This document shows positions 32,004 to 45,432 of a stretch of DNA of 64,000 nucleotides, piece after piece. How positions within the stretch are numbered: position 1 is the first letter of the stretch; the number at the start of each line of letters is the position of its first letter. The DNA is from Uranotaenia lowii (taxonomy: Eukaryota; Arthropoda; Insecta; Diptera; Culicidae), in the NCBI RefSeq assembly GCF_029784155.1, contig NC_073692.1, forward strand, positions 273,483,827 through 273,547,826, written 5' to 3'. Position numbers and translations under genes: made by a program. Under the pieces are notes generated by a model. It ran no database searches. It worked only from the letters and a program-made list of their open reading frames with translations, and had not been told where the DNA came from.

Positions 32004-34586
32004 ATGAAAAGAAATTTAAATAAAGAGAAAAGGGACGGAACGGACAAAGGCGAGAGCCCAAATCCGTTCGGCGGGAGTAGCCTTAGGCGTTCGCCGGCTA
32101 GGCAATCTGCCAACCCGGTGGACCCGACGGCAACGTCGCGTCGGTGGAAACACCGTGCGATGAGCGTGCGGACCCGTACGAACAAGTACAAGAAGCGCTG
32201 GAAGACCTACTGAGCTCCCCGGAACTCCAAGATCCGGGAGCTCCAGTAGAGTTGGTCACGGCCATGGCTGGCATCGCTGACCTTGTGGAATGTGTGAAGG
32301 GGAAGTCCAACATCCACAAGGAAATACGCGAGAAACTAGCCAGGGTGATGCAGCTCTTCATCGCAGCCAACAAAGCTGTGGTGGAACGGCTTGCGGAGCC
32401 CGAGGCCAGACCAAAAGAGCGAGGGCCGGCAGAGACCCCTCTGAGGGCGGACACCATCCGCCCGAAGAAGGTCAATGCCTTTGCCCAAACAGAGGGCAGC
32501 CTTGCGTTTGCTGGCAACAGCAAACGTAAGAGAGGGTCTCCCGGGGAACTCAGACCCGGGGACCCTAAGAAAAGAGCAGAGGATCCGTCTGTCCGGCAGG
32601 ATCCTGCGGCCAGCGCTTCCAAGCGGGCGGAAGGCCCTGCCGAAAAGGCAGATGAGCCGAAGAGCGCGAATACCGGATGGCAGACGGTATCGCGCAAAAG
32701 GGGAAGGCCCAAAGGTACGGAGACGGGAAAAGCCAAACCCCAACCCCAACGACGCAAACGTCGCGTCAGGGAGAGGGGCGAGGCGATTGTCGCCAAAGCA
32801 CCCGAGGGCACGTACGCAGGTGTCTTGCGACATATGCGTACGAACGAAGATCTCGCCGATCTAGGCGAGAAAGTTCGGAGGATCCGTCGGACACGCACCG
32901 GCGAGATGATCCTCGAACTGAAGCGTGGTGCTGGAAACTCCAGCGGGACCCTTACGGCTAAGGCAGCCGAAGCTCTTGGCGACAAGGCTGAGGTGCGTGC
33001 CCTCTGTAAGGAGGTGACCATCCGGGTTAAAAACCTGGATGAAGTCACAACGGAAGACGAACTGCGGGTGGCACTGGTCGAGCAGTGCAAAATCTGCTCT
33101 GACCAGATGACGGTTCGTCTGCGGCAGGGATGCTTTCCTCCGTGGTGTTTTTACGGAGCCGGAGAATTTCAACACCGCAGTATTATTGTCATTAACTCTC
33201 CGGAGAGATTGTTAGTTTTTCACCACTCTCTATCTGCTATCGAAGTACTCGAGTGTCATATACACTAACTTAAACTCGCACCGCCACCAGATCCTCACAT
33301 TGGAGCATAAATGTTTGCACCGTAGAGCTCCGTAGAGTAACAAATTTCCTCAAATTAATCATTTTGAGTGATGCATCTCTAGATCGATTTATTTTGGTTG
33401 ATGTCAAAAAACCATCCAAAGCATTTGATTTACATTTAAAAAATCACTTCGACCAAAAACATCATTTTATTTCTACGAGTAGATAGCAATTTACGAACGC
33501 CCGGTATAATAAGCTTAAAAAAATTAGTAATCTGATGAAAACGAAATCTATTTAAAAAAACAATCCATCGTTGCAACTGGAGACAATTGTCATCAAAGTG
33601 GAAAAATGTAATGTAAATATATTAAATTAACAATATTACACTTCAATAATACAAATACGCATTTTCAACATGGATCAACACAAATCGAAGTTAAAACCCT
33701 AATTTTTCATATTCTTTGCATTTTTTTTAAATGATTCATGTCACATAAAATTGAACAATTCAATCAATAAGAAATATTCCAGATTGCCCGAATTTATCCG
33801 GGACCAAACTTGATAAAAGTTACCGGGAATAATGCAATAAGTTCATTCGGCCCGAACTTTTCAGAAAATTGTAATAATAAAAAAAAAGTTTTAACAAAAT
33901 GAACATTGTTATTTATAGAAATCATTAATAAGATTTGAAAGCAATGGATTTGGATTGGTAAAACATTTCTTTTTCAGATAAACAAACTGTTTCTTCGTTG
34001 CTAGTCCTATTGGAACTGCCCCTTCAAGTATACTATCACTCGAAATACCCCTAAAGGTAGACAATCACCTGCAATGTTTACCTGTTCAATAACTGGATCG
34101 ATCGGTTTTCTCGGTGGTGTATGTGGTGAACATAAGAGCTGTCACTCTCACGCTCGTTGGTGTTGAATTCAATATAATCTCTCCGGTGGTGTTAGTTAAA
34201 CATCTCCGTGGTGAAATGCAGAGAAACTCCGTGGGTAATTGAAAAACCCGCACCGCGGAGATTCTCCATAGAGATAATGCATCCCTGGTCTGCGGAATGG
34301 CCCTCCCAAATCTGGTATGCAGATTGGGCTGGTCAAACTTCCGGTTGCAGCAGCAAACGCCGCACTTAGGTGTGGGCGGCTAAAGGTGGGATGGTCTATC
34401 TGTCAGATATCCATCCCCCAGCAACCGGACCGGTGCTTCAAGTGCCTGTTGAACGGTCACAAGTCGTTCGACTGCACTGGGCCAGACAGAAGTGGCATAT
34501 GCTGGCGCTGCAGTGAAACCGGCCACAAGTCGACTAACTGCAAAAAGCCTGCCAAATGCCCTGTCTGCGCTGGAGACCACGCTGTT
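32004..34586 (+). pseudogene. Non-LTR retrotransposon ORF1 (R1/Loa-like Gag with zinc knuckles), interrupted
   Basis: A leader (about 31752-32003) precedes an ATG at 32004. The frame begins MKRNLNKEKRDG, shifts near 32140, probably by a 1-nt indel, then stays open to 33124. It encodes a charged, Lys/Arg-rich region and an RNA-binding domain. A hAT element (33125-34287) interrupts it. The same frame resumes with a conserved LPVAAANAAL-type stretch and CCHC zinc knuckles: CFKCLLNGHKSFDC, CWRCSETGHKSTNC and the start of a third, CPVC. It then enters the gap at 34587. ORF1 proteins of this type bind retrotransposon RNA. ORF2 is not visible. The sequence is markedly G+C-richer than its surroundings. 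Confidence 0.85.
33125..34287. mobile_element. Non-autonomous hAT element (1163 bp) in ORF1
   Basis: A perfect 8-bp duplication GTCTGCGG (33117-33124, 34288-34295) flanks the terminal inverted repeat CAGGGATGC. Subterminal CTCCGTGGTG/CTCCGGTGGTG-type motifs repeat near both ends. There is no coding capacity. The open reading frame of the host ORF1 is in register on both sides. Confidence 0.93.
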
Positions 34587-35086
34587 NNNNNNNNNNNNNN
34601 NNNNNNNNNNNNNNNNNNNNNNNNNNNNNNNNNNNNNNNNNNNNNNNNNNNNNNNNNNNNNNNNNNNNNNNNNNNNNNNNNNNNNNNNNNNNNNNNNNNN
34701 NNNNNNNNNNNNNNNNNNNNNNNNNNNNNNNNNNNNNNNNNNNNNNNNNNNNNNNNNNNNNNNNNNNNNNNNNNNNNNNNNNNNNNNNNNNNNNNNNNNN
34801 NNNNNNNNNNNNNNNNNNNNNNNNNNNNNNNNNNNNNNNNNNNNNNNNNNNNNNNNNNNNNNNNNNNNNNNNNNNNNNNNNNNNNNNNNNNNNNNNNNNN
34901 NNNNNNNNNNNNNNNNNNNNNNNNNNNNNNNNNNNNNNNNNNNNNNNNNNNNNNNNNNNNNNNNNNNNNNNNNNNNNNNNNNNNNNNNNNNNNNNNNNNN
35001 NNNNNNNNNNNNNNNNNNNNNNNNNNNNNNNNNNNNNNNNNNNNNNNNNNNNNNNNNNNNNNNNNNNNNNNNNNNNNNNNNNNNNN
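34587..35086. other. Assembly gap (500 N)
   Basis: A second placeholder of exactly 500 N. It hides the rest of the R1/Loa-like element and the left edge of the adjoining minisatellite. Confidence 0.99.
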
Positions 35087-37440
35087 AATTTTTGGAATTT
35101 TTGTAATATTTGTAGTGTTTTAATTTTTGTAATTTATGTAATTTTTGTAATTTAAGAAATATTTGTAATTTTTGAAAGTTTTGTAATTTTTGTAATTTTT
35201 GTTATTTTTGTAATTTTTGTAATTTTTTGTAATTTTTGTAATTTTTGTAATTTTTGTAATTTTTGTAATTTTTGTAATTTTTGTAATTTTTGTAATTTTT
35301 GTAATTTTTGTAATTTTTGTAATTTTTGTAATTTTTGTAATTTTTGTAATTTTTGTAATTTTTGTAATTTTTGTAATTTTTGTAATTTTTGTAATTTTTG
35401 TAATTTTTGTAATTTTTGTAATTTTTGTAATTTTTGTAATTTTTGTAATTTTTGTAATTTTTGTAATTTTTGTAATTTTGTAATTTTTGTAATTTTTGTA
35501 ATTTTGTAATTTTTGTAATTTTTGTAATTTTTGTAATTTTTGTAATTTTTGTAATTTTTGTAATTTTGTAATTTTTGTAATTTTTGTAATTTTTGTAATT
35601 TTGTAATTTTGTAATTTTTGTAATTTTTGTAATTTTTGTAATTTTTGTAATTTTTGTAATTTTGTAATTTTTGTAATTTTTGTAATTTTTGTAATTTTTG
35701 TAATTTTTGTAATTTTTGTAATTTTTGTAATTTTTGTAATTTTTGTAATTTTTGTAATTTTTGTAATTTTTGTAATTTTTGTAATTTTTGTAATTTTTGT
35801 AATTTTTGTAATTTTTGTAATTTTTGTAATTTTTGTAATTTTTGTAATTTTTGTAATTTTTGTAATTTTTGTAATTTTTGTAATTTTTGTAATTTTGTAA
35901 TTTTTGTAATTTTTGTAATTTTGTAATTTTGTAATTTTTGTAATTTTTGTAATTTTTGTAATTTTGTAATTTTTGTAATTTTTGTAATTTTTGTAATTTT
36001 TGTAATTTTTGTAATTTTTGTAATTTTGTAATTTTTGTAATTTTTGTAATTTTTGTAATTTTTGTAATTTTGTAATTTTTGTAATTTTTGTAATTTTTGT
36101 AATTTTTGTAATTTTTGTAATTTTTGTAATTTTTGTAATTTTTGTAATTTTTGTAATTTTTGTAATTTTTGTAATTTTTGTAATTTTGTAATTTTTGTAA
36201 TTTTTGTAATTTTTGTAATTTTTGTAATTTTGTAATTTTTGTAATTTTTGTAATTTTTGTAATTTTTGTAATTTTTGTAATTTTGTAATTTTTGTAATTT
36301 TTGTAATTTTTGTAATTTTTGTAATTTTTGTAATTTTTGTAATTTTTGTAATTTTTGTAATTTTGTAATTTTTGTAATTTTTGTAATTTTTGTAATTTTT
36401 GTAATTTTTGTAATTTTTGTAATTTTTGTAATTTTGTAATTTTGTAATTTTTGTAATTTTTGTAATTTTTGTAATTTTGTAATTTTTGTAATTTTTGTAA
36501 TTTTTGTAATTTTTGTAATTTTTGTAATTTTTGTAATTTTTGTAATTTGTATTTGTAATTTTGTAATTTTTGTAATTTTTGTAATTTTTGTAATTTTTGT
36601 AATTTTTGTAATTTTGTAATTTTTGTAATTTTTGTAATTTTTGTAATTTTGTAATTTTTGTAATTTTTGTAATTTTGTAATTTTTGTAATTTTGTTTGTA
36701 ATTTTTGTAATTTTGTAATTTTGTAATTTTTAATTTTTGTAATTTTTGTAATTTTTGTAATTTTTGTAATTTTTGTAATTTTTGTAATTTTTTTAATTTT
36801 TGTAATTTTTGTAATTTTTGTAATTTTTGTAATTTTTGTAATTTTTGTAATTTTTGTAATTTTTGTAATTTTTGTAATTTTGTAATTTTTGTAATTTTTG
36901 TAATTTTGTAATTTTGTAATTTTTGTAATTTTTGTAATTTTTGTAATTTTTGTAATTTTTGTAATTTTTGTAATTTTTGTAATTTTTGTAATTTTTGTAA
37001 TTTTTGTAATTTTTGTAATTTTTGTTATTTTTGTATTTTTTGTATTTTGTATCTTTGTTATTTTTGCAATTATTGTAATTTTTGTAATTTTTGTAATTTT
37101 TGTTATTTTTGTTATTTTTGTAATTTTTGTAATTTTTGTAATTTTTGTAATTTTTGTAATTTTTGTAATTTTTGTAATTTTTGTAATTTTTGTAATTTTT
37201 GTAATTTTGTAATTTTTGTAATTTTTGTAATTTTTGTAATTTTTGTAATTTTTGTAATTTTTGTAATTTTTGTAATTTTTGTAATTTTTGTAATTTTTGT
37301 AATTTTTGTAATTTTTGTAATTTTTGTAATTTTTGTAATTTTTGTAATTTTTGTAATTTTTGTAATTTTTGTTATTTTTGTTATTATTGTTATTTTAGTT
37401 ATTTTTGTTTTAAATTTGATGTTGTTTGTCATTTTAATTT
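35087..37440. repeat. 9-bp minisatellite (TAATTTTTG)n, at least 2.3 kb
   Basis: Over 250 near-identical TAATTTTTG units with scattered 8-bp variants (one T fewer) and degenerate edges (37020-37110, 37370-37440). Frames of Phe-Val-Ile or Ile-Thr-Lys repeats are artefacts. A related, very degenerate ATGACAAAA-type array is at 60300-60660. Confidence 0.97.
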
Positions 37441-37739
37441 AATTTGTTTCCCTGTTTTGTAGTTTTTTTTTATTATTTTAGGGCCACCTCAACGAAAAAC
37501 TAACGAATCAAAAAATATATAAAATAAAAAAAAATTAAATCTTAAATGACCGTTGACATTTAAAAGGGTTACATCAGGCTGAAAGTGAATTGTAATTTTT
37601 TATCAAATTCCATAGAAATTAACCATTTTTTTCTAAAAAGTACAAGCCCCAAAAATGATTTTTATTCATTTTTTTTTTAAATCATTTTAGACAATTTTAA
37701 GTCATTCGGCAACAAATTAAAATAAAAATTTCTCGATTT
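37441..37739. other. Short unassigned spacer before the gypsy element
   Basis: AT-rich, with no gene or repeat recognised. It ends with ATTT, the target duplication of the gypsy insertion. Confidence 0.4.
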
Positions 37740-38950
37740 TGTAACTCTCCTTTCGTTACGCCCGCTCAGTCACAAGAGATTCCCCAAGATTCCCAGGGTC
37801 GGCTCAAGCTTGCCGTAATTAAGAAAGTGATAAGAGGAGGTAGAAATCACACTTAGTTACCGAATTTAATGATTTTTATTCGGCACTTCAATCCCTAACA
37901 TGCCCTAACGTCCCTAGCTAAGGTTGAACATGACGAACTTACTTTTTATGTGTGTGGTGTCAGTGTCTGGGCCCGCCGCTACCGATGATCGTCTGCTTGG
38001 AACACCCGAGGTACCGATCGGAGGGTTTGGGGTCTGCTTGGATTCGCTCGGATCCAGGACCGGATCCTTCAGTCGGACTCCGAAACCACGAGGCCGTCGG
38101 AATTTTGGATTCGATTTGATGACCACGTCTTCGGAGCCTGGATTTCACGGATCGGCCACCAATAGGGGATCCCACACCGGCTTCCGGTGCGTCTGACCGC
38201 GGGGCCGTCGGAGCGGATGTTGTTGTGTCGCTCTTTGTCGGAACTTCCAACCACGAGGTATGCTAGAGCGTATGTTGTTGGACGCTCTTTCGGGATTTCC
38301 GAAAATGAGGTGTTCCACCTCAGCCTTCTTCTGGACCAGAGTTCGGATTCGTGCTTTTCCTGGTAGAAATTTTACGCTACCACAGGATTAAGCACGAGCT
38401 TTTTCGTATATGAGGCCACTGCAAATAACTAGGCACTCGCGGAACTACGTTTAGTTCGATTTTAAGATTTCCGAATAAACACTTTTTGTAACGTAGTGTT
38501 GCTTCTTTGCTGGTCCGAAACGAAGTGGAAGATCAGCGGAAGTCTCCTTTTTTCCAACTCCGTTTTTCAGTATTTTTGACGAACTTTTACCATAGGGCAA
38601 TATTATACCACTTTTGGTGTTAGTTCGCCGGTGTTTGTGGAGAGTGTGATGTTGTTGCTGCTGTCTACAAACCTAGCAGTGTACTGTTGGTTTAAATTTG
38701 AAAAAGACGTTGTGCCGCAACCTACTCTTTTCTTTTTCTATACTTGGACTTTGATTTTATTTTATTTGTTTTATTTTTAGTGGATTTTGGAATGCTTTTT
38801 TAGTTTTTTGGTTGGCTTTTTATTCTTAAAACTACCCTATTTATCTTACTCGGTAGAAGTGTGATTTCACCTTATATTTAAAAATAATAATTTTAAGAAA
38901 ATTGAGGAATTTCAAATAAACGAGTGATCGTTCAAATATGGACGGTTACA
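37740..38950 (-). repeat. Gypsy 3' LTR
   Basis: 1211 bp, differing from the 5' LTR at two positions noticed: C here versus G in CTCTC(C/G)TTTCG at 37750, and A versus G in CAATATT(A/G)TACC near 38607. Confidence 0.95.
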
Positions 38951-40029
38951 CTACCCCACGGCGAAGGAGAAAAAAATTGTGGAAGCAATTTTTTTCATAG
39001 GGAGACTTTCAAATTTCCACCGTAGTACCGCACCTGTACCACTCTATTAGAAACCTCCAATCAATCTTCAAACAACACTTCACTTCAAGCTTAGCAAAGC
39101 CAGTTATTTTTTTTTTTGGCTAGATATTAACTAAACTAAACTATAAACTAATTCAAATAAATAAACGAAGAAGAACAACTATATACAGCTCTAAGACAAA
39201 AAGAAACTGTACGTAACTGCACATAAATAAATAATGGGAATCGATAATTATAAAGTAAACAAATGAATAAATATTTGAAAAACGTAAATAAATAACAAAA
39301 TAATGATTTTCTTTTCACCATTGATCAGATGGTTGAAAATTTCAAAACGAAAATCTAAAGAAAAATCGCGCGAGGTACATTTTAGTATTGGATGGTATAC
39401 TCCATTTTGTTTTTGCTTCCAATATTTTTTTTTTTTTTTATTAGAAGAGATTTTGTTTTTTAAAAACATAATAAATATCGATTCGATCTTCAAATAATCC
39501 AAATTTCTTCGAGGGAAATAAGACAGTATCATTTTTTTTTTAAGTTGGCCAAATGATCATTAATGTTCATTTATTGTCATTATTTTTCAATTCATTCGGC
39601 ATCATAAAGCAAGCAAATCAAATAAATACTGTTCTCAGCTGAGTGACGCCATTTCATTTATTTTTCATATTCAAAGATGGAACAAAGAACAAAACTGCTC
39701 GAATTTTTGTATAACCGCGTTCATAATACAAAATGTGTTTTAACTATATTATGTTCAGCAAAATGATGAATAAGAAGAACAAAAGCATTGTTTTGTTTGG
39801 AAAATAATAAATGTGTAAATATGTTTTCTTTTTCAAAGGTACCTTTAGTAAACTGCAATCTATCTGCACATGCACGTCTGCATTGCTTGCACATCTCGAT
39901 CAAGAGGAAACTGCTCGAATACGAAGAGATTATTGGTATTGAGAAACGGTTTTGAACAATGCCAAAACTCTGTCGTTGAAACTCCATTTAGATCAACGAT
40001 GCACTTTTCGATTATTTTTCTAACTTGCA

Positions 40030-43000
40030 CTAAGCCCGGAGGTCTCCTGCAGAAAACACTCCCAGACTTTTTCCTTTTTCGTCCCCCACCTCGTACGCAC
40101 ATGTTCCTTTTTTTGCGATTATAACGCACGGCTCGTACACTTCACCCAACTTGGCATTGAAATTTCCCGCAGCAGACGATTGTTTAAACGTTCGTTTAAA
40201 CACTCGCTGGCCAACTGAGAAGGTTGGAGCATATCGCTTATGACGCAGGTCATACCTACGCTTAGTACTCTCGTGAGCTTTCTTCAAGAATTCGGTAACC
40301 CTATCGTATACTTTCCGGTTTACTACACGCATTCTAGTAATTCTCTCTTCTTCAGAAAGAGTATCTCGATCTTGGAAACGATGTTCACTACCTGCTGTTA
40401 GTATCTCATGACCGAATATCACATAATAGGGAGTATATTTAGTAGTTGTGTGAACAGTATTGTTCAACACAAACTCTACTTCGGAGATTCGAGAATCCCA
40501 CACTCGCTGGTTTTCCCTAACGTAACTCCTTATCATCGCGTTTATTGTGCGATTCAGTCGCTCTGTTGGGTTCGCTTGTGAACGATGTCTGGCACTTGCC
40601 CAGTGTTTTACCTCGTACTTAGCGAGGAACTGTTGGAATTCCTTCGATTGGAAAATGGAGGCGTTGTCCGATATCAGAAATTGGGGAACCGAAAGACGTC
40701 GAAACCAAAACTGTTCCAGAAGCTCACAAACGCTACTCGAGGAAATTTTTCGAACAGGAATCAAGTGACAATATTTGGAAAATACATCCATTAAAACCAA
40801 TAAATGTGCATTGCCTTTGGAACTTCTTGGTAGTGATTGGATATATTTAGTCGATTGTGAGTATCTGAAACGGTTTTGTCGTGACTCTTTGGTTTCCCAT
40901 TTCTGGAACAACGGATATGGTGGAATGTTTGATTCTTTTGCAGGTTTCACAGTTCAAGACGTGCTTTTTAATGTCAGACGCCATGCGAGGCCAGTAGAAG
41001 CGCTTTTTAATTTTTTCTACGGTTTTTTCGTACCCCACATGAAACGAGTTATCGTGTTCTTGTGCAAGGATTTCCCTTCGCTTTTCCATTGGCACGCATA
41101 ACTTCCATTCAAAAGCATAGTCGAGAACGTCGGACTGAGCCGATACAAATTTATACAAAAGATTATTATCGATCTTGAAGTCGGGAAATTTTTCCGGGTT
41201 TTCTTTTACCGAGGCAAACAACTTTGAATGCCAGTCCTGATTGTCGACAAGTTCCGAAACTTCCATAGACCTGGACAAAGCGTCCGGAACTATGTTATCC
41301 TTTCCTTTTCTGTGTTTAATGAGCATGTCATACTGTTGCAGTTGTATGCTCCATCGTGATAATCGGGATGAGGTTCGCCATTTAGATCTCATTATAAAGG
41401 TGAGAGCGGAAGAGTCAGTCACTAAGGTGAATCGAGTCCCTTCGATGTAACATCTGAACTTATCGATACACCTCAGTGCTGCTAATCCCTCTTTCTCGGC
41501 GGCATGATAATGAAGCTCAGCACCTTTGAGCTTCTCCGAGTGATAGGCTATAACCTTTTCATCCCCATTATGCACTTGGGTCAATACTCCTGCAACAGCA
41601 TGATCGCTGGCATCTGTCTGTACAGTGAATGGCAAATTGTAGTCGGGATTTGCCATTACTGGTGCGCTGATAAGCCATTCTTTTATGCGCCGAAATGCCT
41701 GATCCGCTTCAGCCGACCACTCTACCTTCTTGGGACGATTCCTAAGAAGGTCTGTTAGTGGTGCGGTAAGTGCACTAAATTGAGCAATAAATCGCCGGTA
41801 ATAATTGCACATACCGATAAATCTTCTTAATGCACGAACAGATTTGGGTACCTCATAAGTCACGATCGCATTAACACGATCTGGGTTAGGTCTCAAACCG
41901 TCTGTTGATAGGATATACCCTAAGTAGGGCAATTCAGGTACACAAAATCGAGACTTTTCCAAATTTATTCTAAGATTGGCCCTTTTGAGTCTTTTTGCTA
42001 GCTCTCGTAACATATTTGCATGCTCTTCGAACGTTCGACTCACGACAACTATGTCGTCCAAATATACAAATATGTGGGGCTCGAGCTCCCCGAACCCTAG
42101 CGTGATGTCCATGAGCTTTGAGAGACTAGAGGGACTGTTTGAAAGACCGAAAGGAAGGCAAGTGTATTGATACAGTCCTCTCCCAGGGACGGAAAAAGCT
42201 GTATACTGACGTGATTTGGGGTTTAGTGGGATTTGTAAAAAAGCTTGGCTGAGATCGACCGTTGAGATGTAGCGAAACGAGCCGAGACGACTAAGGATCC
42301 GGTCTTGATGGGGAAGCGGGTACGCGTCGCGTTTAGTCCGTTCGTTGAGGTTCCTCGCATCAAGACACAGACGAATAGCATCTACTTCTCGTTTTGCCAC
42401 AGGAACAACTGGCAGTGCCCACGAAGATTGTGAGCGCTCAACAATACCATCGCGAATCATATCGTCTAACGCTGTGTTTATTTTTCGCTGCGTGTCTGGA
42501 CTCCACGGATATGGATTCTTGCGGATTGGAGGCAGACTTTGAAACTCATCGGCTATCTCTATTGTATGGGTGAGCAGGCTAGTGCGACCTATATCACCAG
42601 GTTTTGGGGTTAAAAATAGATTTTTAATATCTTCCAGTTCGGACAGTTCTTCGGGACTCAATTTGAGCTCTTCCTCCATCGGCTCGACCGAATCATCCAT
42701 TGTTTCGATGAATGTTTCGCGAAGCGATGGGTAGATCCCAAATTGATCCCAGAAGGACATGCCGAGATAACACTGTCGGTTTAGTGACGGTGCAACAACA
42801 AAACTAACAAGTTTAGTTGTTCCGTTGAAATAAACGGGTATTTCAACTTCTCCTAATACTTGAACTGGGCTACCTCCTGCTGTAATTAAAGTCAAATCAG
42901 TAGATGACAAGTTGATGTTAAGATTGGAAATTATTTTATGGGGGCCTTTTTCTAAAATGTTTTTATTTGAACCGCTGTCTAATAAGGCAATGAGCTTGAT

Positions 43001-43264
43001 CCCGAGCAACTCGATTTTCACATAAGGTCTGTTGTCATAACGCTGTGGGTGGAGAAAAATTGTATTAACCTCCTGCTCACGTTGTGGATGGCAACAGACT
43101 TCATGGTAACCAAGTTGGCTTAGGATAGCTGTTGTGTGTTCGATTTCTGATTGAGGACTTTCGAGAAGTGACACTTGACCACCCCGCCTCATTGGGTAGT
43201 CTTGGTCACGTTTTTTGTTGGACAATAGGGACAATCTGTTCCGAAAAAGCCGGGAAAACCACAT
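40030..43264 (-). pseudogene. Gypsy pol, with one frameshift
   Basis: The upstream frame (43264 down to 40847) encodes an aspartic protease (LLDSGS near 42975), reverse transcriptase (YLDD near 42060), RNase H (TDASDHAV near 41600) and the integrase HHCC zinc motif (near 41000). Near 40850 a small insertion of about 4 nt brings a stop and shifts the frame. The second frame (to 40030) carries the integrase catalytic core, with DVFSKY, SDN and the final acidic residue in NPTERL, plus the C-terminal domain. Pol starts overlapping the end of gag in another frame, as in related elements that use ribosomal frameshifting. Confidence 0.92.
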
Positions 43265-45432
43265 GCTTCACAAAACGTCAATCGTTTTTCCTTACACTGA
43301 TTGTGATTATGACCGTAATTATGGCAATTCAGACAAGTACCCTCCTTCGGTGGGAGGTAACTTTTCACGATTCGTTCCAGAGGAGTCAAAACTCGACTGG
43401 GCCCTGGCTTCGGGTTATCAGATTTCCCAATATGGTCTGATCTGTTATCAGGTTGGATGGGTTTAGTAAACTGAGGTTTGTGTTTCGGCTGATGGTCGTT
43501 GGAGCTGTTCCTCGGATTTGGGTACCGTTCTGAGTTCCTGAACTCTCTTTGAGATTTCTCCTCTGACTTCCACTGTCTATTGTTAGTGGACCTACTATTA
43601 GATACGATTTCGTTAACCTGCCGATCGGAGACTCGATCGCGTTCTGGCCTCACATACCACTGCCAGTTGATGGAATCAAAGCTCTTCCCGAATTCCCTCA
43701 TACTGTTTACTGTAGTGATATTTGCGGATAGCATGGCGCTCTTGTACTCCGAGCGGAGGTTACGAAATAGAATCTGGAACTTTTTGTGCTCATCGAGCTG
43801 GATGGACATATTTCGGAATATGCGAGACATTTCCAAGTAGTAATCTTGGAAACGCTCTTTTGGGCCTTGTTTACGTAAGTGTGCCTGTCTCTCATATTGG
43901 TAGTCAAGATCAGCTGGTAAAAATTCCCTCTTGAGTTCTGAAACAATAGCTGACCAGGATTGCAACTCGTTATGGGCATTGACCTCCATATACCAGGTAC
44001 GAGCTTTGCCTGTGAAAAAGTGATACGCGGAAAAATAAAGTTCGTTATCGGAAAATCCCTCAGATCGAGCGGTAAACTCTACCTCTCTAAGGAATTCGTT
44101 AAGACGTCGGCCATTGTCGTTACCGTCGTATTTAATATTTTTTTTTTTTTTTTTTTGTAGCGGCCCACCACACTCCCCCACACCAAAAGGCTCAATTGAG
44201 CCCCCTGGTAATGGACGCTACTGTTCTCAGCATGTCTGGCAGCAAAATGATAATAAGAGTAAACGCGAGCAAATTTTAATCATGCTGAGAACACAAATAT
44301 TTATAATGTCGTGCGAGGAAATGTATGTATTATTCCATTTATGGATCGGATATCTTTTTCCCGCGGGTTCGCGAATCTGTGAATTGTGGCTTAAATTACC
44401 ATCAACTTTAGCGGATTTCACCACATCTATATTCTGGTTAGTACTCTTTTGATTTTTCGAATCATCCCGGTTAAGTGTATTCAAATTATTCGAAGCATAT
44501 TCTTTTTCTAACCAACCTAAAATTTCTTTATAATTGGACTTAGGCCCAGTTGGGCTAGATAAACTAGACTCCTGTATCGATTCTGTTGGGTTTTTACGAT
44601 TTTGTGTGGAAATTTGTTTTTCATTATTCAAAGTGACGATTGGTTGTTGAACACGATCTGCTTCGAGACGTTCCATACGCGATAATACATTTTCGAGCAG
44701 TGCTTTTAATTTCGAATTCTCTGTACGTAATCGATGCATTTCTTGATCAACAGACGGATCAAAGGAACCACCAACTGCTCCATCCACTTCTTCTTCTTCC
44801 TCGCGGTGAGATGGAGTTTGTTCTACACGATCTTCTTCTCGCTCATCGTTATTTTCTTCTAGCATTTCTGAACTATTTGTGGGATTTTGAGTATCAATGG
44901 GTTCGTTTTGATTAATTGAATTCGAAGATTCATTACGCATGCGGATTAAAGTGTCATTTATGCTGTCGTTCTCGGCTCTTCGAACTGCCGGAAAAGGTGA
45001 AACTAATGAAAAATAATTGTTTAACAGTTTAACGCAAAGACTTGCTGTTTCGGAGATATTAGACAGCTCGAATTCGTCTACCGTGTGCGGTTTCAATCTT
45101 AAAACACGAAAAAGATAATGCAAAAGACGCGATTTGTATTTTTGATCAGGAACTTTTTTGTTCCTTCCCGGTTCTAGAAAATTCGTGATTTCTGTGATTT
45201 TCGAGTCGCACAATTGCAACTCTTCTTGAACTGAGTTCCAACACGCTACATATTAGATATCAGATTGACCGTCTATTTTTTCTTGTTTTAATGCATTTCT
45301 GCAGTTTCGCTCTTGCGAAGATCGAGAGTCACCTACAAAAGCGATGCGGCGAATGATCAACTCGTGGATCAATTCATCGTCGCTGAGGTGTGCTACATTC
45401 ATAGTGAAATACTGTGGAATGATGTTTTCCAT
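43189..45432 (-). pseudogene. Gypsy gag, broken by an in-frame stop and a retrotransposon insertion
   Basis: The likely start is the ATG at 45430-45432, after a leader of about 400 bp. An in-frame TAA lies at 45253-45255. The frame then continues through an acidic, Asn/Ser-rich region and a coiled coil (about 44660-44760) to 44323, where a 183-bp insert intervenes. It resumes at 44139 with the capsid-like region and ends with one CCHC zinc knuckle (CLNCHNYGHNHNQC, near 43335) and a second cysteine pair. Gag builds the particle and packages RNA; this copy cannot make an intact one. Confidence 0.85.
44140..44322 (-). mobile_element. 5'-truncated jockey-like 3' UTR copy inside gypsy gag
   Basis: Read on the minus strand, it matches 22443-22621 along about 165 bp, including CTCGCACGAC/CTCGCACAAG, TGTTCTCAGCA, AACAGTAGCGTCCATTA and GTGTGGGGGAGTGTGGTGGG. 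It ends in about 17 A residues. Flanks AATATTAAATAC and AATAATACATAC may be an imperfect 12-bp duplication, or the true one is shorter. It is a dead-on-arrival insertion of the same family as 16830-22649. Confidence 0.85.

Noticed and set aside
32098..33090. 330-codon minus-strand Ser/Arg-rich frame
   Set aside because: It is antisense to the G+C-rich ORF1 of the R1/Loa-like element.
37047..37442. Phe-Cys-Asn/Val-Ile and Ile-Thr-Lys repeat proteins
   Set aside because: They are translations of the 9-bp minisatellite.
37914..38254. Short frames repeated in both gypsy LTRs
   Set aside because: They are duplicated only because the LTRs are, and show no protein features.
38951..40029. Possible env gene in the gypsy 3' region
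   Set aside because: No frame of useful length and no membrane or envelope features are present there.
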